Source of the DNA: Oscillospiraceae bacterium NTUH-002-81
GTDB taxonomy: Bacteria; Bacillota; Clostridia; Lachnospirales; Lachnospiraceae
NCBI GenBank assembly: GCA_032620915.1
Contig: CP136052.1
Span: 86,001 to 150,000 of the forward strand
Direction: 5' to 3'
DNA length: 64,000 nt
In this document: piece after piece, positions 1 to 8,281 of the stretch
Layout of the letters: every line of letters begins with the position of its first letter
Numbering within the stretch: the first letter of the stretch is position 1
Position numbers and translations under genes: made by a program
The notes under the pieces: generated by a model
Told to the model about the DNA's origin: nothing
The model's database searches: none
The model's input: only the letters and a program-made list of their open reading frames with translations

Positions 1-455
1 TTACGGCCAATATTATCGCCAATGTGCTGGGGCTGGGGTGGGCAGCTACGCCGTCCGGGTTAAAGGCGATGGATGCCCTGGCAAAATTAGAAGAGGAACG
101 AAGAAATCGAAGCGCGAAAAAGGCCGCCCGCGCGGTGCCGGTGGCGCCTGGGACGGCCAGTAATGAAATGTGTGATTTTCTCATATTGAATATTTCTTCA
201 CTGCAGCTGATCCCGGTGAATATCATCGCGTACCGCAGCCAGTACGGAAGCGTAGATCCCACGGCGGTCATCGGCCCGGCCATTGTGGCCACGACCATCA
301 GCACGGTGACAGGGATCGTATACTGTAAGCTGCGGGGGAAAGCGCAGGAGATAAAATGCTGTTTTCATGCAGACGGCCAGGAGTGCGCCATCAGATCAGC
401 TTTCGCCCCAGCATCTCCGGGTTGGTGGCGTAGGTCAGGGCAGTTTCTTTCGTGA
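1..455 (+). CDS. spmA: Spore maturation protein A, C-terminal part (5' end outside window)
   Basis: The open frame enters from the left edge (first full codon at base 3) and reads TANIIANVLGLGWAATPSGLKAMDAL in outline, then NEMCDFLILNISSLQLIPVNIIAYRSQYGS in outline; both segments match the C-terminal half of SpmA, a nucleoside-recognition-domain membrane protein needed for spore core dehydration together with SpmB. The last 35 or so residues do not look like SpmA and overlap the convergent pilT gene by 65 bp. Removing one G from the G5 run at 334-338 would end the protein with a basic tail (KLRGKRRR) at about base 353, a more normal membrane-protein end. spmB is not next; it lies at 18873. 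Confidence 0.85.
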   Translation, partial: TANIIANVLGLGWAATPSGLKAMDALAKLEEERRNRSAKKAARAVPVAPGTASNEMCDFLILNISSLQLIPVNIIAYRSQYGSVDPTAVIGPAIVATTISTVTGIVYCKLRGKAQEIKCCFHADGQECAIRSAFAPASPGWWRRSGQFLS

Positions 456-1455
456 TCTGTCCTTTCTTAAACAGGGAAAGCAGGCTGGCATCCATGGAAA
501 TCATATCCTCTTTGGCGGAGGAATTGATAACGCCCTCGATCTGCGGGATCTTGCTGTCCCGGATCATATTGCGGATGGCGGGTGTCACGGTCATGATCTC
601 GAAGGCCGGGAGCATACGGCCATCCACGCCGGGAACAAGCTGCTGGGAAATGACAGCAGTGAGTACCAGGGAGAGCTGGACGGCAATCTGATGCTGCTGG
701 TTGGCCGGAAAAACGTCAATGATGCGGTCGATGGTGTTGGCTGCACCGATGGTATGCAGGGTGGAGAATAGCAGATGGCCGGTCTCCGCGGCGGTCATGG
801 CAATGTTGATCGTCTCATAGTCCCGCATTTCTCCCAGCAGGATAACATCCGGGCTCTGGCGCAGCGCTGCACGAAGGGCTGTGACATAGCTTTCCGTGTC
901 CACGTTGATTTCGCGCTGGCTGACGATGGAGCGGCCATGGCGGTGCAGGAATTCCAGCGGGTCTTCCAGGGTGATGATGTGATCCTCCCGGGTCTGGTTG
1001 ATGCGGTCAATTATGCAGGCCAGGGTGGTGGATTTGCCGCTGCCCGCAGGGCCGGTCACCAGCACCATACCCTTTCGCTCGTCGGCCAGGGACATGACAT
1101 AATCCGGGATGCCCAGTTCTTTCGGATCCGGCAGATGAAAGGTGATAACGCGGATCACGGCAGACAGGGCGCCGCGCTGCTTGTAAGCGCTGACACGGAA
1201 GCGGGAGACACCGGGCAGGGCGAAGGCAAAATCGTCATCGCCGGTCTCGTACAGTCTGTGGATATCCCGGTGGTCTGCCAGCTCGTAAATTTCTTTCAGA
1301 AGCTGTTCCGTGTCTGGCGGCAGCATCTTTTCTTCATTTTCTTTTAAAATCTGGTTCTGCCTGCGGAAGGACACCGGCAGACCGGCAATGATAAAAATGT
1401 CGGAGGCCTGCCGGGCAACTGCCTGTTCCAGAAGTGTTTTTGCATCAGTATTCAT
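391..1455 (-). CDS. pilT: PilT-like type IV pilus ATPase
   Basis: 354 residues, the usual PilT length. It has Walker A GPAGSGKST near residue 135, a Walker B/Asp-box region with LLGEMRDYETI, the His-box segment HLLFSTLHT, and a C-terminal AIRNMIRD that matches the AIRNLIRE motif typical of PilT retraction ATPases. The start at 1455 is chosen because GAGGTGA lies just upstream and the protein then begins MNTDAKTLLEQAVARQASDI, the normal PilT N-terminus; the frame is open further upstream but unlike the family. It is the last gene of a minus-strand operon, 10 bp after the preceding gene. No PilB-type assembly ATPase is seen in the window, so this may be the only motor or work with one encoded elsewhere. 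Confidence 0.92.
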   Translation of the reverse strand: MNTDAKTLLEQAVARQASDIFIIAGLPVSFRRQNQILKENEEKMLPPDTEQLLKEIYELADHRDIHRLYETGDDDFAFALPGVSRFRVSAYKQRGALSAVIRVITFHLPDPKELGIPDYVMSLADERKGMVLVTGPAGSGKSTTLACIIDRINQTREDHIITLEDPLEFLHRHGRSIVSQREINVDTESYVTALRAALRQSPDVILLGEMRDYETINIAMTAAETGHLLFSTLHTIGAANTIDRIIDVFPANQQHQIAVQLSLVLTAVISQQLVPGVDGRMLPAFEIMTVTPAIRNMIRDSKIPQIEGVINSSAKEDMISMDASLLSLFKKGQITKETALTYATNPEMLGRKLI

Positions 1456-1465
1456 AGGATTCACC

Positions 1466-2161
1466 TCAATCAATGGGAAGGAGCTGGATGGAATCGTCGC
1501 TTTCCCAGTCTGTGTCTGTGATGGTCTGCCAGGTGCGGATCTCGTAAAAATTCCCGGAAACTTCCAGTGTGACCTGCAGATGCTGCCGGTCATCGATGGG
1601 CACCTGGAAGGAAATAAAAGGCTCCGCGGCATCCGGACCCGTGGTGGAAGTCAGGGAAATACCGTCCAGCGCCGGCAGCCCGGCATCGTTCAAGGCCAGG
1701 ATCGCGCGGAGGGCTGTAGCCGTCTCTTTATCATATGCTGTGCTGTCTGCAGAAGGCACAGCAGAGGCAGAAACCATACGATTCCCGTTCTGTGCAGTAT
1801 CAAAAGAATCTGTATCATCCATACTCTCGTCAATGTCTGTGAAATCTGTGTGGTCAGTGTCTTGCGTAGCGTATGAGAGAGTCCCCTGATCGGCGTTTCG
1901 CTCATTATGTGTGAGCGTGGCATTGTCGTTTGGAACTTGCTCCAGCGCGGTGTCAATACAGGAAAGGACGTCTTCCGCTCGATTAACAGCAGTATAGTAG
2001 GCTGTTTTCCGGTTGGCCAGCTTTTCACTGAAGGCATCGTCGCTCCGGGCGCTGGACAATGACAGTACCGCGAAGGTCAAGAGGCAGAGCACGAGGAACA
2101 CCACCAGCAGGGAGGAAGAGCCGATGTTGGTAAAGGGCGCGGAGCGCTGTTTATGATTCAT
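1466..2161 (-). CDS. Bitopic membrane protein of the pilus-like operon
   Basis: 231 residues. A transmembrane helix near residues 15-37 (SSSLLVVFLVLCLLTFAVLSL) is followed by a KTAYYTAVNRAEDVL helix and an acidic, Ser/Asp/Thr-rich extracellular region, then a C-terminal segment ending ITDTDWESDDSIQLLPID. I recognise no named domain. The layout, one N-terminal helix then an exported domain, suits a minor pseudopilin or an assembly accessory protein. The start at 2161 has AAGGAGGG upstream and overlaps the previous gene's stop by 11 bp, which points to translational coupling. Function is inferred from position only. Confidence 0.75.
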   Translation of the reverse strand: MNHKQRSAPFTNIGSSSLLVVFLVLCLLTFAVLSLSSARSDDAFSEKLANRKTAYYTAVNRAEDVLSCIDTALEQVPNDNATLTHNERNADQGTLSYATQDTDHTDFTDIDESMDDTDSFDTAQNGNRMVSASAVPSADSTAYDKETATALRAILALNDAGLPALDGISLTSTTGPDAAEPFISFQVPIDDRQHLQVTLEVSGNFYEIRTWQTITDTDWESDDSIQLLPID

Positions 2162-2781
2162 GCGAAGCCCTCCTTTGCAGATGATGAGAAAGCTGCAGGG
2201 TATAGATTGCATCACTGTTGGCAGGATCATGACGATCAGAATCTGTGATTGCTGCAGAACCGTCGCTGACAGCATCCGCGGATCGCAGACTGCTGACTGC
2301 TTGTGTACGAAGATCCGCATCAAGTTCCCGGTTTTCCTGAGAAAGCGTTACCGAAAGTACCAGTGTGGCGTCCGGACTGTCAGATTCACAGGGAGCCAGC
2401 TCTTTATCATAGAAAATCCGGAGTTCTACCGGGGGATGCGGCGTTATCTCCCCATTTGCTGTTCCGGCAGACGCCTCTTCGCCAGAGGAATCGTCGGCTT
2501 TTTTCGACAGTATCGGTACTTGTGGCGGCAATCTCTGCCAGGGGATACCGTGCGGTGATCAGTGCCACTGCCTCTTCCATACTGTCGGAGGCTTCGATGA
2601 GCTCTGCAATGGCGGCGCTTTCATTGACCGCCAGGTTCAACTGCCGGGAATGGAGGCTCAGCAGATGAGATTTGACGAAGATCTGCACGCAGACCGCACT
2701 TGCCGCCGCAAAAAACAAAATGGCAAGGGTCAGTTCGGTGAGAAACAGGGCAGATGAGCGGGACTGTTTCTGTGGTGTCAT
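2151..2781 (-). pseudogene. Pseudopilin-like protein, frame broken at an A6 run
   Basis: The first frame (start 2781, AAAGGAGG upstream) reads MTPQKQSRSSALFLTELTLA and continues with one membrane helix and a long helix, as in minor pilins, then loses sense and stops at 2407. The second frame, which has no ATG, carries the C-terminal half (ELRIFYDKELAPC to YTLQLSHHL). The two join smoothly if one A is removed from the A6 run read on the minus strand (2499-2504): ...DTVEKADDSSGEE.... The joined product is 209 residues. This is either a real frameshift, a slippage site or a sequence error; several other genes here show the same one-extra-base pattern, so an error is the likelier reading. Confidence 0.7.
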
Positions 2782-2847
2782 AAGCGGAAGCCTCCTTTCT
2801 GTAGAATATTTTCGTATGACAGGAAATGGAGTCCTGTCATTAGGCTG

Positions 2848-3360
2848 TTATTGTGTGTTTACCTCGTTTTTGCTTGTTGCGGTACCCCTGACAGCAACTA
2901 TGGTGGAAACGCTTTCTCCGTTTTCATCGGTACAGGTGAAAGAAAACAGCCCGTTTTTCAGCTCTTCCATGGAAAAATCGCTGATGGACAGGATGGTTTT
3001 CCCGGCGGATGCCCGGGCCTGTACGTCGTCTTTGATGAACAGCTCTTTCAGTTCCTTTTCATACAGATAAATATACGTGGTATAGCTGTCGTCCCCCACC
3101 GTTTGCTGGATGGCCAGGGCATCCAGTCCGTCAAAGGTGCCCAGATGGACGGCATCCCCGGAGTCTCCCTGATGAATTTTTTCACTGATGTAGGACAGGG
3201 CGGTGCGGGAAACGTCGTTTTTGGCCGTTTCCACCGCGGACTGGCGGTAGATCCCGGCGGCGAGAAGCATGACGCACAGGGCCGACACTGCGAACACAAG
3301 GAACAGGGCAGCAGGAAACAGAAAATCAATGATGTGTTTCTGATGTCTCTGTGCTGGCAT
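2848..3360 (-). CDS. DUF4860-like pilus-operon membrane protein
   Basis: 170 residues from the ATG at 3360 (GAAAGGAG upstream); the frame is open further 5' but lacks a ribosome site. It has one N-terminal helix (residues about 11-38, DFLFPAALFLVFAVSALCVML in outline), then a globular extracellular part with FDGLDALAIQQ, TTYIYLYEKELKELF and a C-terminal FSFTCTDENGESVS. These resemble the DUF4860 family, which travels with type IV pilus-like operons in Lachnospiraceae; the family name is from memory. The start overlaps the end of the previous gene by 35 bp. Its role in pilus or secretion assembly is unproved. Confidence 0.75.
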   Translation of the reverse strand: MPAQRHQKHIIDFLFPAALFLVFAVSALCVMLLAAGIYRQSAVETAKNDVSRTALSYISEKIHQGDSGDAVHLGTFDGLDALAIQQTVGDDSYTTYIYLYEKELKELFIKDDVQARASAGKTILSISDFSMEELKNGLFSFTCTDENGESVSTIVAVRGTATSKNEVNTQ

Positions 3361-3691
3361 GCGCACCGCTCCTTTCAATGATCGTGACATCCGGGAAAAT
3401 ATTGGCGCCGGAGATCCGGTAATCCACAAAAAACAAATCTTCGTTGTAGGTAATGCCGTAATTGGTTTTCAGATAGTCCAGGCTCTGCGGATATGCGCCC
3501 TCCACCGCATAGCAGTAGGTAATGCTGCGGTTCAGCGCGTTTTCCAGCGTCTCTTTCTGCCGTCGGACCGTATCCTCTGACAAATGGCTGATACCGAAGA
3601 AAAACAGGGCAAAAATCAGTACAAACATGCAGACGGACAGCTGCAGGCCCCGAAATACCGAGGGGGATCGTTTTTCCTGAAACCGTGCCAT
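3326..3691 (-). CDS. Pilin-like bitopic protein
   Basis: 121 residues. One membrane helix (about residues 17-35, LQLSVCMFVLIFALFFFGI) is followed by an amphipathic helix with LENALNRSITYCYAVEGAYP and QSLDYLKTNYGI. A helix followed by a YP-x-SLDYL segment recalls small type II or type IV pseudopilins. No classical prepilin leader with G-F-x-x-x-E is present, so processing by the prepilin peptidase is uncertain. The start at 3691 has AAAGGAG upstream, and the gene sits 18 bp after the pilC stop. Confidence 0.7.
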   Translation of the reverse strand: MARFQEKRSPSVFRGLQLSVCMFVLIFALFFFGISHLSEDTVRRQKETLENALNRSITYCYAVEGAYPQSLDYLKTNYGITYNEDLFFVDYRISGANIFPDVTIIERSGAHASTETSETHH

Positions 3692-3709
3692 GGCAGTCGC
3701 TCCTTTCCG

Positions 3710-4750
3710 TTAAATGCCGGACATGATGCCCATGAGCGGGAACATGACAGACAGAAGGATCACGCCCACGATGAGGGAAAGGGCGATGACCAGCGTGGGT
3801 TCGATGGCAGACAAGATCTGTCCGATCTGGTTGTCCAGATTTTCCTGAGAAATCCGGGCGATATCGTCCATCACCTTTTCGGTCTCGCCGGTGCGGATGC
3901 CCAGCAGTACCATGCGGGCGTACAGACCGGACAGCAGGCCGCTGGTATGCATGGCGTCACCGAAATCCTCCCCGGCGCGCAGTTTTTCCAGGCAATCCTT
4001 TGTCCTGGTGGAAAATACGGGATCCTCCATCAGGTTCTGCACCAGCTCCAGGCTGCGTTCCGGGTCGAGACCGCTGCGCAGCGTCAGTCCCATGGCGCCT
4101 GCGAACCGGCAGGTGCTGATCTCATCCCGCAGCGTGCGGAAAAGGTGGAAATGACAGAGCATTTCGTAAAAAGAGCTGCGGCCTTTGGCGGAATGGGAGA
4201 GGGTCAGGCCAGCCGCAAGGAGCAGGACGAGCAAAGCCAGGAAAAACATGGAGTATCGGTTAAGAACGGTACCTACGTTCATGAGCCCCCGGGAAATCCC
4301 AGTCATTTCCGTGCCCAGCTGGATGAATACCTGGTTGAAGATCGGCATGACCTTCACGAGAAGGATAATGATCACAGCGATCATCATGCCTGCCATGACG
4401 GCGGGATAGGCAACCGCGCTGCGGATGCTGTGCATGATGGCGTCCTCCCGGGCATAGTGGTCGCTCAAGGCCTGCATCACCTCGTCCAGCGTGCCGGTTT
4501 CCTCGGCGATCTTCACCATCTGCAGCAGATAGGCCGGGAACAGGTTCGTGCATGCCAGCGCCGGATAAAGGTTGCCGGTCTCCTCCTGTTTTTCCAGAAT
4601 CTGCTGTAAAATGGCCCGTTCCGTGTTGTCGGTCATATCGTCCAGCATCACCGTCAGCCCTTCTGTGGCCGAAATGCCGGATCGTAAAATAAGGGCGAGC
4701 TGTCCGCAGAAGGAAGAAAGCTCACTGTTTGTGAATCGTTTGGTATCCAT
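3710..4750 (-). CDS. pilC: PilC/GspF-type inner membrane platform protein
   Basis: 346 residues with two tandem T2SF domains: the first begins LSSFCGQLALILRSGIS and includes EETGNLYPAL; the second begins MGLTLRSGLDPERSLEL. Three or four hydrophobic segments are visible (about residues 115-140, 165-185 and 318-340), as expected of the platform that couples the cytoplasmic ATPase to pilin extraction. Usual family length is 340-410. It is the first gene of the minus-strand pilus operon; the structured repeat at 4772-4928 lies just upstream in the likely leader. Confidence 0.9.
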   Translation of the reverse strand: MDTKRFTNSELSSFCGQLALILRSGISATEGLTVMLDDMTDNTERAILQQILEKQEETGNLYPALACTNLFPAYLLQMVKIAEETGTLDEVMQALSDHYAREDAIMHSIRSAVAYPAVMAGMMIAVIIILLVKVMPIFNQVFIQLGTEMTGISRGLMNVGTVLNRYSMFFLALLVLLLAAGLTLSHSAKGRSSFYEMLCHFHLFRTLRDEISTCRFAGAMGLTLRSGLDPERSLELVQNLMEDPVFSTRTKDCLEKLRAGEDFGDAMHTSGLLSGLYARMVLLGIRTGETEKVMDDIARISQENLDNQIGQILSAIEPTLVIALSLIVGVILLSVMFPLMGIMSGI

Positions 4751-4771
4751 GATCAGCCTCCTATATTAACC

Positions 4772-4928
4772 AAGGTCTTTACAGGGATTGCTCCGTGCGT
4801 TGCACTCCCACAATCCCACCTCGACATTCGCATATCGCGAAGCATTCGCTCCGCTTTTATGCTCATGCCGGGGCGTGTACCAAGATCTTACGCCCGTTCT
4901 TGTGCAAGCACAAACGGGCTCAGACCTT
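4772..4928 (-). repeat. Structured dispersed element, copy A
   Basis: On the minus strand this 157-nt stretch has an outer stem (AAGGTCT with AGACCTT) around three hairpins: H1 with apex TGTGCTTGCACA, H2 GCGGAGC/GCTTCGC, and H3 GGGATTG/CAATCCC with inner GTGC/GCAC. Joining segments ATGAGCATAAAAGC and GATATGCGAAT recur in copies B and C and, diverged, in D. It lies between the lipoprotein gene and pilC, upstream of pilC in the transcribed direction. Confidence 0.75.
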
Positions 4929-4941
4929 TGTACACTGTAAA

Positions 4942-5931
4942 CTAATATACATATTTTACAGTATAATTGCTTCCGTCGCCGATGTATTTTTTCACTTCTT
5001 TGCTGCTGTTGCTGGCGGCCAGTGTGGGATCCATCAGCGTCCAGTTTTTGCCGTCGAATTCGATGATGCCGCTGACCCAGCCGGATTCCTTCAGATATAC
5101 GCTGATCCAGGCGTGGTAGGCGGTGCCGGAATAGCCCACATCCAGCCGGGTGGGGATACCCTGGGAGCGCAGCATGGCGGTCATGAGGGAAGCATAGTCG
5201 AAGCAGATGCCCTTGCCGGATGCCAGGGTGGCATCCACATCCGGAATGTAATTGGCAGAAATGTTTGCCGCTGCTTCCTTGTCGTAGGTAATATGTTCAA
5301 TCACATAGTTGTAAACGTTCTGCACATAATCCAGATCGTCGGCAGACTGATCGGAGAGGGAGATGCCAAGCTGTACGGTCTGGCTTTCTTTTGTATACCA
5401 CACATACTGGTTCGGGCAGAGAAACGGGCGGAACTCATCGGCGAGTGTCACGCTGATCTCCTGGGAAAAAGCCATGGCGTACATATTATCATAGGCGTGC
5501 TCCAGAACAGCGATGCTGTAGGTGCCGTCTCCACCGGACAGGGGGAATGCACTGTCGGTGTCCGGCAGCAGGGTATAGGTATATACGGTCTCGTCCGGGA
5601 TGGTGATCTGCAGCTTGGCCATGTCGGAAGCACCCTGGTAGCGGATCATCACATAGCCGTCGGATGTGTTGGAAGCGTCAATGGAGACGGCTTCATTTCC
5701 GTAGGTGATCGTGCCGGATTCTTCCGGGAGCGTGACATCGGTGATGGTCTCCCTGTGGCTGTCAGAAGCTCCGGCATTTTCTCCGGAGGTGCCGGCGATA
5801 TTGGCGGCCGCCGTTGCTGTCTGGGCGTCGGAGGTCGCGTGGCTGCCATCCGAAGAGGAACAGCCGCCAAGACAGGAAAGACCCAGGAAGAGAAATACAG
5901 ATGTGATGATCATTCGTCTGTTTTTTCTCAT
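4942..5931 (-). CDS. Transglutaminase-like lipoprotein
   Basis: 329 residues with a lipoprotein signal (lipobox LGGC, Cys near residue 23) and a Ser/Ala/Thr linker to about residue 60. The C-terminal half is a transglutaminase/protease-like fold with the expected triad: Cys in GKGICFDYASL, His in AYHAWISVY, Asp in LMDPTLAA. Such domains act as cysteine proteases or crosslinking enzymes outside the cell. The start at 5931 follows AAAGGAGG. It is the third gene of an operon with an ECF sigma factor and a bitopic membrane protein. Substrate unknown; nearby surface and pilus proteins are candidates only by proximity. Confidence 0.85.
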   Translation of the reverse strand: MRKNRRMIITSVFLFLGLSCLGGCSSSDGSHATSDAQTATAAANIAGTSGENAGASDSHRETITDVTLPEESGTITYGNEAVSIDASNTSDGYVMIRYQGASDMAKLQITIPDETVYTYTLLPDTDSAFPLSGGDGTYSIAVLEHAYDNMYAMAFSQEISVTLADEFRPFLCPNQYVWYTKESQTVQLGISLSDQSADDLDYVQNVYNYVIEHITYDKEAAANISANYIPDVDATLASGKGICFDYASLMTAMLRSQGIPTRLDVGYSGTAYHAWISVYLKESGWVSGIIEFDGKNWTLMDPTLAASNSSKEVKKYIGDGSNYTVKYVY

Positions 5932-5954
5932 TCCAGGGCCTCCTTTCCGGTACT

Positions 5955-6686
5955 TTATTGTTTCAATGTCAGAATCAGCTGTAACGTGTTGCCTGCGTGG
6001 TCAGGAACGAAAATATTCAGGGAAGCTGAGGGATAATCAAATACCACACACCCTGTCTCTTCGTCCCAGGAAACCGGGAGGATCTGTTCTCCGTTCCCAT
6101 CTGCCGCATAAATATGTTCATAGTCGATGCCGGAGCCGTTTTCTTCGTCTTGCAGATACAGGAGCAGCTGTCCGTTCTTCAATTCATTGGATACGAGAAC
6201 CGGAGATGTACGGTCAATGCCGGTGACGGCTATTGTCTCTACTGCGTACTGATGATTGGAAAGTACGACGGTGATGGTCATGGTGCCATTCATGGTCGGC
6301 TCAATGGAGTATTGCCGGGTGCCGGTTTCATATACCGGGATGTTATGGCCATCGATGGTTGCCGTTACTCTGCTGACAGAAGGAAATTTGCTGGTGACAT
6401 GCAGCTCATAGACCGGATCCGCAGAGATTGTGGTGGGAAACTCCCGGATGCTGATCTTCGGAGCAATAAACAGCACAGGAAGCAGGAAAAACAGTACCAT
6501 AATCACAACCAGCACCAGCCGCTGCAGGGCAAAACGCTCCCGGCGGTAGTTGCTGTAGGAGGTAAGCACTTCCAATGGAATTTTGTTGGACTCCATATCA
6601 CAGGCTTCGAAAATATTTTCCAGCATCTGCTTGGCAATCTGATCATCCAGGGCAGAGATATCTGTTTTTTTGTATTCATCTGACAT
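5955..6686 (-). CDS. Bitopic membrane protein, possible anti-sigma factor
   Basis: 243 residues. A cytoplasmic N-terminal part of about 55 residues (MSDEYKKTDISALDDQIAKQ in outline) precedes one membrane helix at about residues 57-77 (LVLVVIMVLFFLLPVLFI), then an extracellular region of beta-rich, Ig-like segments (FPSVSRVTATIDGHNIPVYE, SGIDYEHIYAADGNG). It sits 18 bp after the ECF sigma gene, the usual place of a membrane anti-sigma factor, but I see no zinc-binding HxxxCxxC motif. Anti-sigma role is inferred from context alone. GGGAGGGA lies before the start at 6686. Confidence 0.7.
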   Translation of the reverse strand: MSDEYKKTDISALDDQIAKQMLENIFEACDMESNKIPLEVLTSYSNYRRERFALQRLVLVVIMVLFFLLPVLFIAPKISIREFPTTISADPVYELHVTSKFPSVSRVTATIDGHNIPVYETGTRQYSIEPTMNGTMTITVVLSNHQYAVETIAVTGIDRTSPVLVSNELKNGQLLLYLQDEENGSGIDYEHIYAADGNGEQILPVSWDEETGCVVFDYPSASLNIFVPDHAGNTLQLILTLKQ

Positions 6687-6704
6687 ATGTGATCCCTCCC
6701 TTTC

Positions 6705-7265
6705 CTAATGTTCGATCAGCTGTTTGAGCCGTCTGCGGCCGCTGATCAGGTAACGCTTCACGGAACTTCGGCTGATATCCAGCATTTTTGCAATATCTTC
6801 CAGCTTCATATTTTGATAATATTTCAGGAATATCACCTGAGATTCTGTAAATGGAAGGTTCAGCACCTGCCGCATGAGGTATTCTTTTTCATCGATGCGG
6901 ATGGCCTGACTCTCCGGATTGTCAGTGGGATCAGTCTCCTGAGAGGCCGCAGAGGCTTCGTAGTCGCTGAGCTCCGTCTTGTGTTTGGTGTTTTTTTTCT
7001 GCATGTTAAAGCAGATACGGAAGCAGATCTGATTCAGCCAGGAGATAAACAGCTCCGGATTTTTCAGACTATGGATGTTCTTCAGGACGAGAATGTATGT
7101 TTCCTGCAGGGCGTCCTGGGCCAGATATTCATCTTTCAGATAATGATAGGCAAAATGGTACAGCCGCTGATACGTTGCTGCATACAGTTCTGCAAAAGCG
7201 TCACTATCCCCGGTCATCGTCCGGGTAACCAGCTTCGCGATATATTGATAATCTAAAACAGACAC
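6705..7265 (-). CDS. ECF-type RNA polymerase sigma factor
   Basis: 186 residues with region 2 (DAFAELYAATYQRLYHFAYH, then QDALQETYILVLKNI, typical of region 2.2) and region 4 (LPFTESQVIFLKYYQNMKL, then EDIAKMLDISRSSVKRYL, a helix-turn-helix for the -35 box). The linker holds KKNTKHKTELSDYEA. The start is a GTG at 7265, with AGAGGGTG upstream. The operon partners are a bitopic membrane protein and a transglutaminase-like lipoprotein. It could control these genes, the pilus operon or the giant adhesin; no shared promoter motif was found by eye. Confidence 0.88.
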   Translation of the reverse strand: MSVLDYQYIAKLVTRTMTGDSDAFAELYAATYQRLYHFAYHYLKDEYLAQDALQETYILVLKNIHSLKNPELFISWLNQICFRICFNMQKKNTKHKTELSDYEASAASQETDPTDNPESQAIRIDEKEYLMRQVLNLPFTESQVIFLKYYQNMKLEDIAKMLDISRSSVKRYLISGRRRLKQLIEH

Positions 7266-7299
7266 TCTCGCACCCTCTTTCCTGAAAAATTAGGGGTAT

Positions 7300-7470
7300 A
7301 TGATACCAGGGTCGAAAAATCAAACGTCGATTGTGCTTGCACAAATAGATGTTTGATCTTGAGACCCGCCCACAATATGAGGATAAAAGTGTGGCGTATG
7401 CCACACGATATCCGAATGTGTGTGGGGGATTGCGGGAGTACAAAGTACGGAGCAATCCGCAGGGTATCAT
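7300..7470 (+). repeat. Structured dispersed element, copy C
   Basis: 171 nt with outer stem ATGATACC/GGTATCAT, H1 apex TGTGCTTGCACA, H2 GTGTGGC-gtat-GCCACAC, then GATATCCGAAT, and H3 GGATTGC/GCAATCC with inner GTAC/GTAC. It occupies almost the whole gap between the sigma factor start and the end of the GGDEF gene, in opposite orientation to copies A and B. Stem sequences differ from the other copies but pairing is kept. Confidence 0.75.
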
Positions 7471-7473
7471 AAA

Positions 7474-8172
7474 TTATACTTCTTCCGATGTGTCGCTGAT
7501 CCGCTGGTTGGCAAGGGAGATCAGCTGTGTGATGGTACGGATCTGTGCGCCTTCGTGGTAGGCCCTGCCGTAGGCGTATTTCAGCGGAAGCTGCTCTGCC
7601 ATGGAGTTGTAGGCAGACACCCGCTGGTTCACCAGACGCAAGAACGCATCCATCTGCTCCGGCGTCGTATCCTCAAAGATCGCCAGAAACTTATTGCCGC
7701 CGTTGCGGCCGACGAAGCACATGTTTACAGAGGCAAGCTTCAGAATATTGGAAAAATCCCGGATCACGGCGTTGCCCTGCAGATGGCCGTACAGGGTGTT
7801 GATCTCCTGGATATTCGTCAGGTCGAACATGATACAGCCCAGCGTGTCCGGCAGCGGCCGGTCCAGATATTTCTCAATGAGCGCGTCGCAGCTGTAGCGG
7901 TTGGCAATCCCGGCCACGGGATCGGAGTGCACCGCAAAATCCAGTTCCCGGTAATCCTTTTTATATGAAGCGGAAAAGGAAAAGTCCAGGAAAATAAAGA
8001 AAAACGAGAGGCCAAGCACAAACCATAGCAGCGCAAACATGATGCGCACATCGGGATCCGATGCGATCATATGGTAAAGACTGTGGTTGGTAAAAATCTT
8101 ATAACAGCCAAAAGCGGTCAGCAGGATAAAAATGATCAGCTGGATCGTTTTGACAATATCGTGTTTTCTCAT
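7474..8172 (-). CDS. Membrane protein with degenerate GGDEF domain
   Basis: 232 residues. Two membrane helices at about residues 8-27 and 44-66 are followed by a diguanylate-cyclase-like domain (DPVAGIANRYSCDALIEKYL, then GCIMFDLTNIQEINTLYGH). The signature loop reads RNGGNKF in place of RxGGDEF, so the metal and catalytic acidic residues are changed; cyclase activity is doubtful and a GTP-binding or receptor role is possible. The start at 8172 has AAAAGGAGG upstream. It is divergent from the giant adhesin gene, sharing the 325-bp region between them. Confidence 0.82.
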   Translation of the reverse strand: MRKHDIVKTIQLIIFILLTAFGCYKIFTNHSLYHMIASDPDVRIMFALLWFVLGLSFFFIFLDFSFSASYKKDYRELDFAVHSDPVAGIANRYSCDALIEKYLDRPLPDTLGCIMFDLTNIQEINTLYGHLQGNAVIRDFSNILKLASVNMCFVGRNGGNKFLAIFEDTTPEQMDAFLRLVNQRVSAYNSMAEQLPLKYAYGRAYHEGAQIRTITQLISLANQRISDTSEEV

Positions 8173-8220
8173 AGGATGGCCTCCTTTTAAGGAATTTGTT
8201 GTCTTCCCTTCTTAAACTCA

Positions 8221-8268
8221 GGTTCCCGCGCTGCCACGCTCTACTGCCTGCTATCGCAGGCGGAACCT
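8221..8268 (-). repeat. Small three-way-junction repeat
   Basis: On the minus strand an outer GGTTCC/GGAACC pair encloses GCCTGCgataGCAGGC and a second GCGC-rich hairpin. The same layout occurs at 39650-39701, 55900-55949 and 55981-56036. Confidence 0.6.
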
Positions 8269-8281
8269 TTATTAATGGCTT

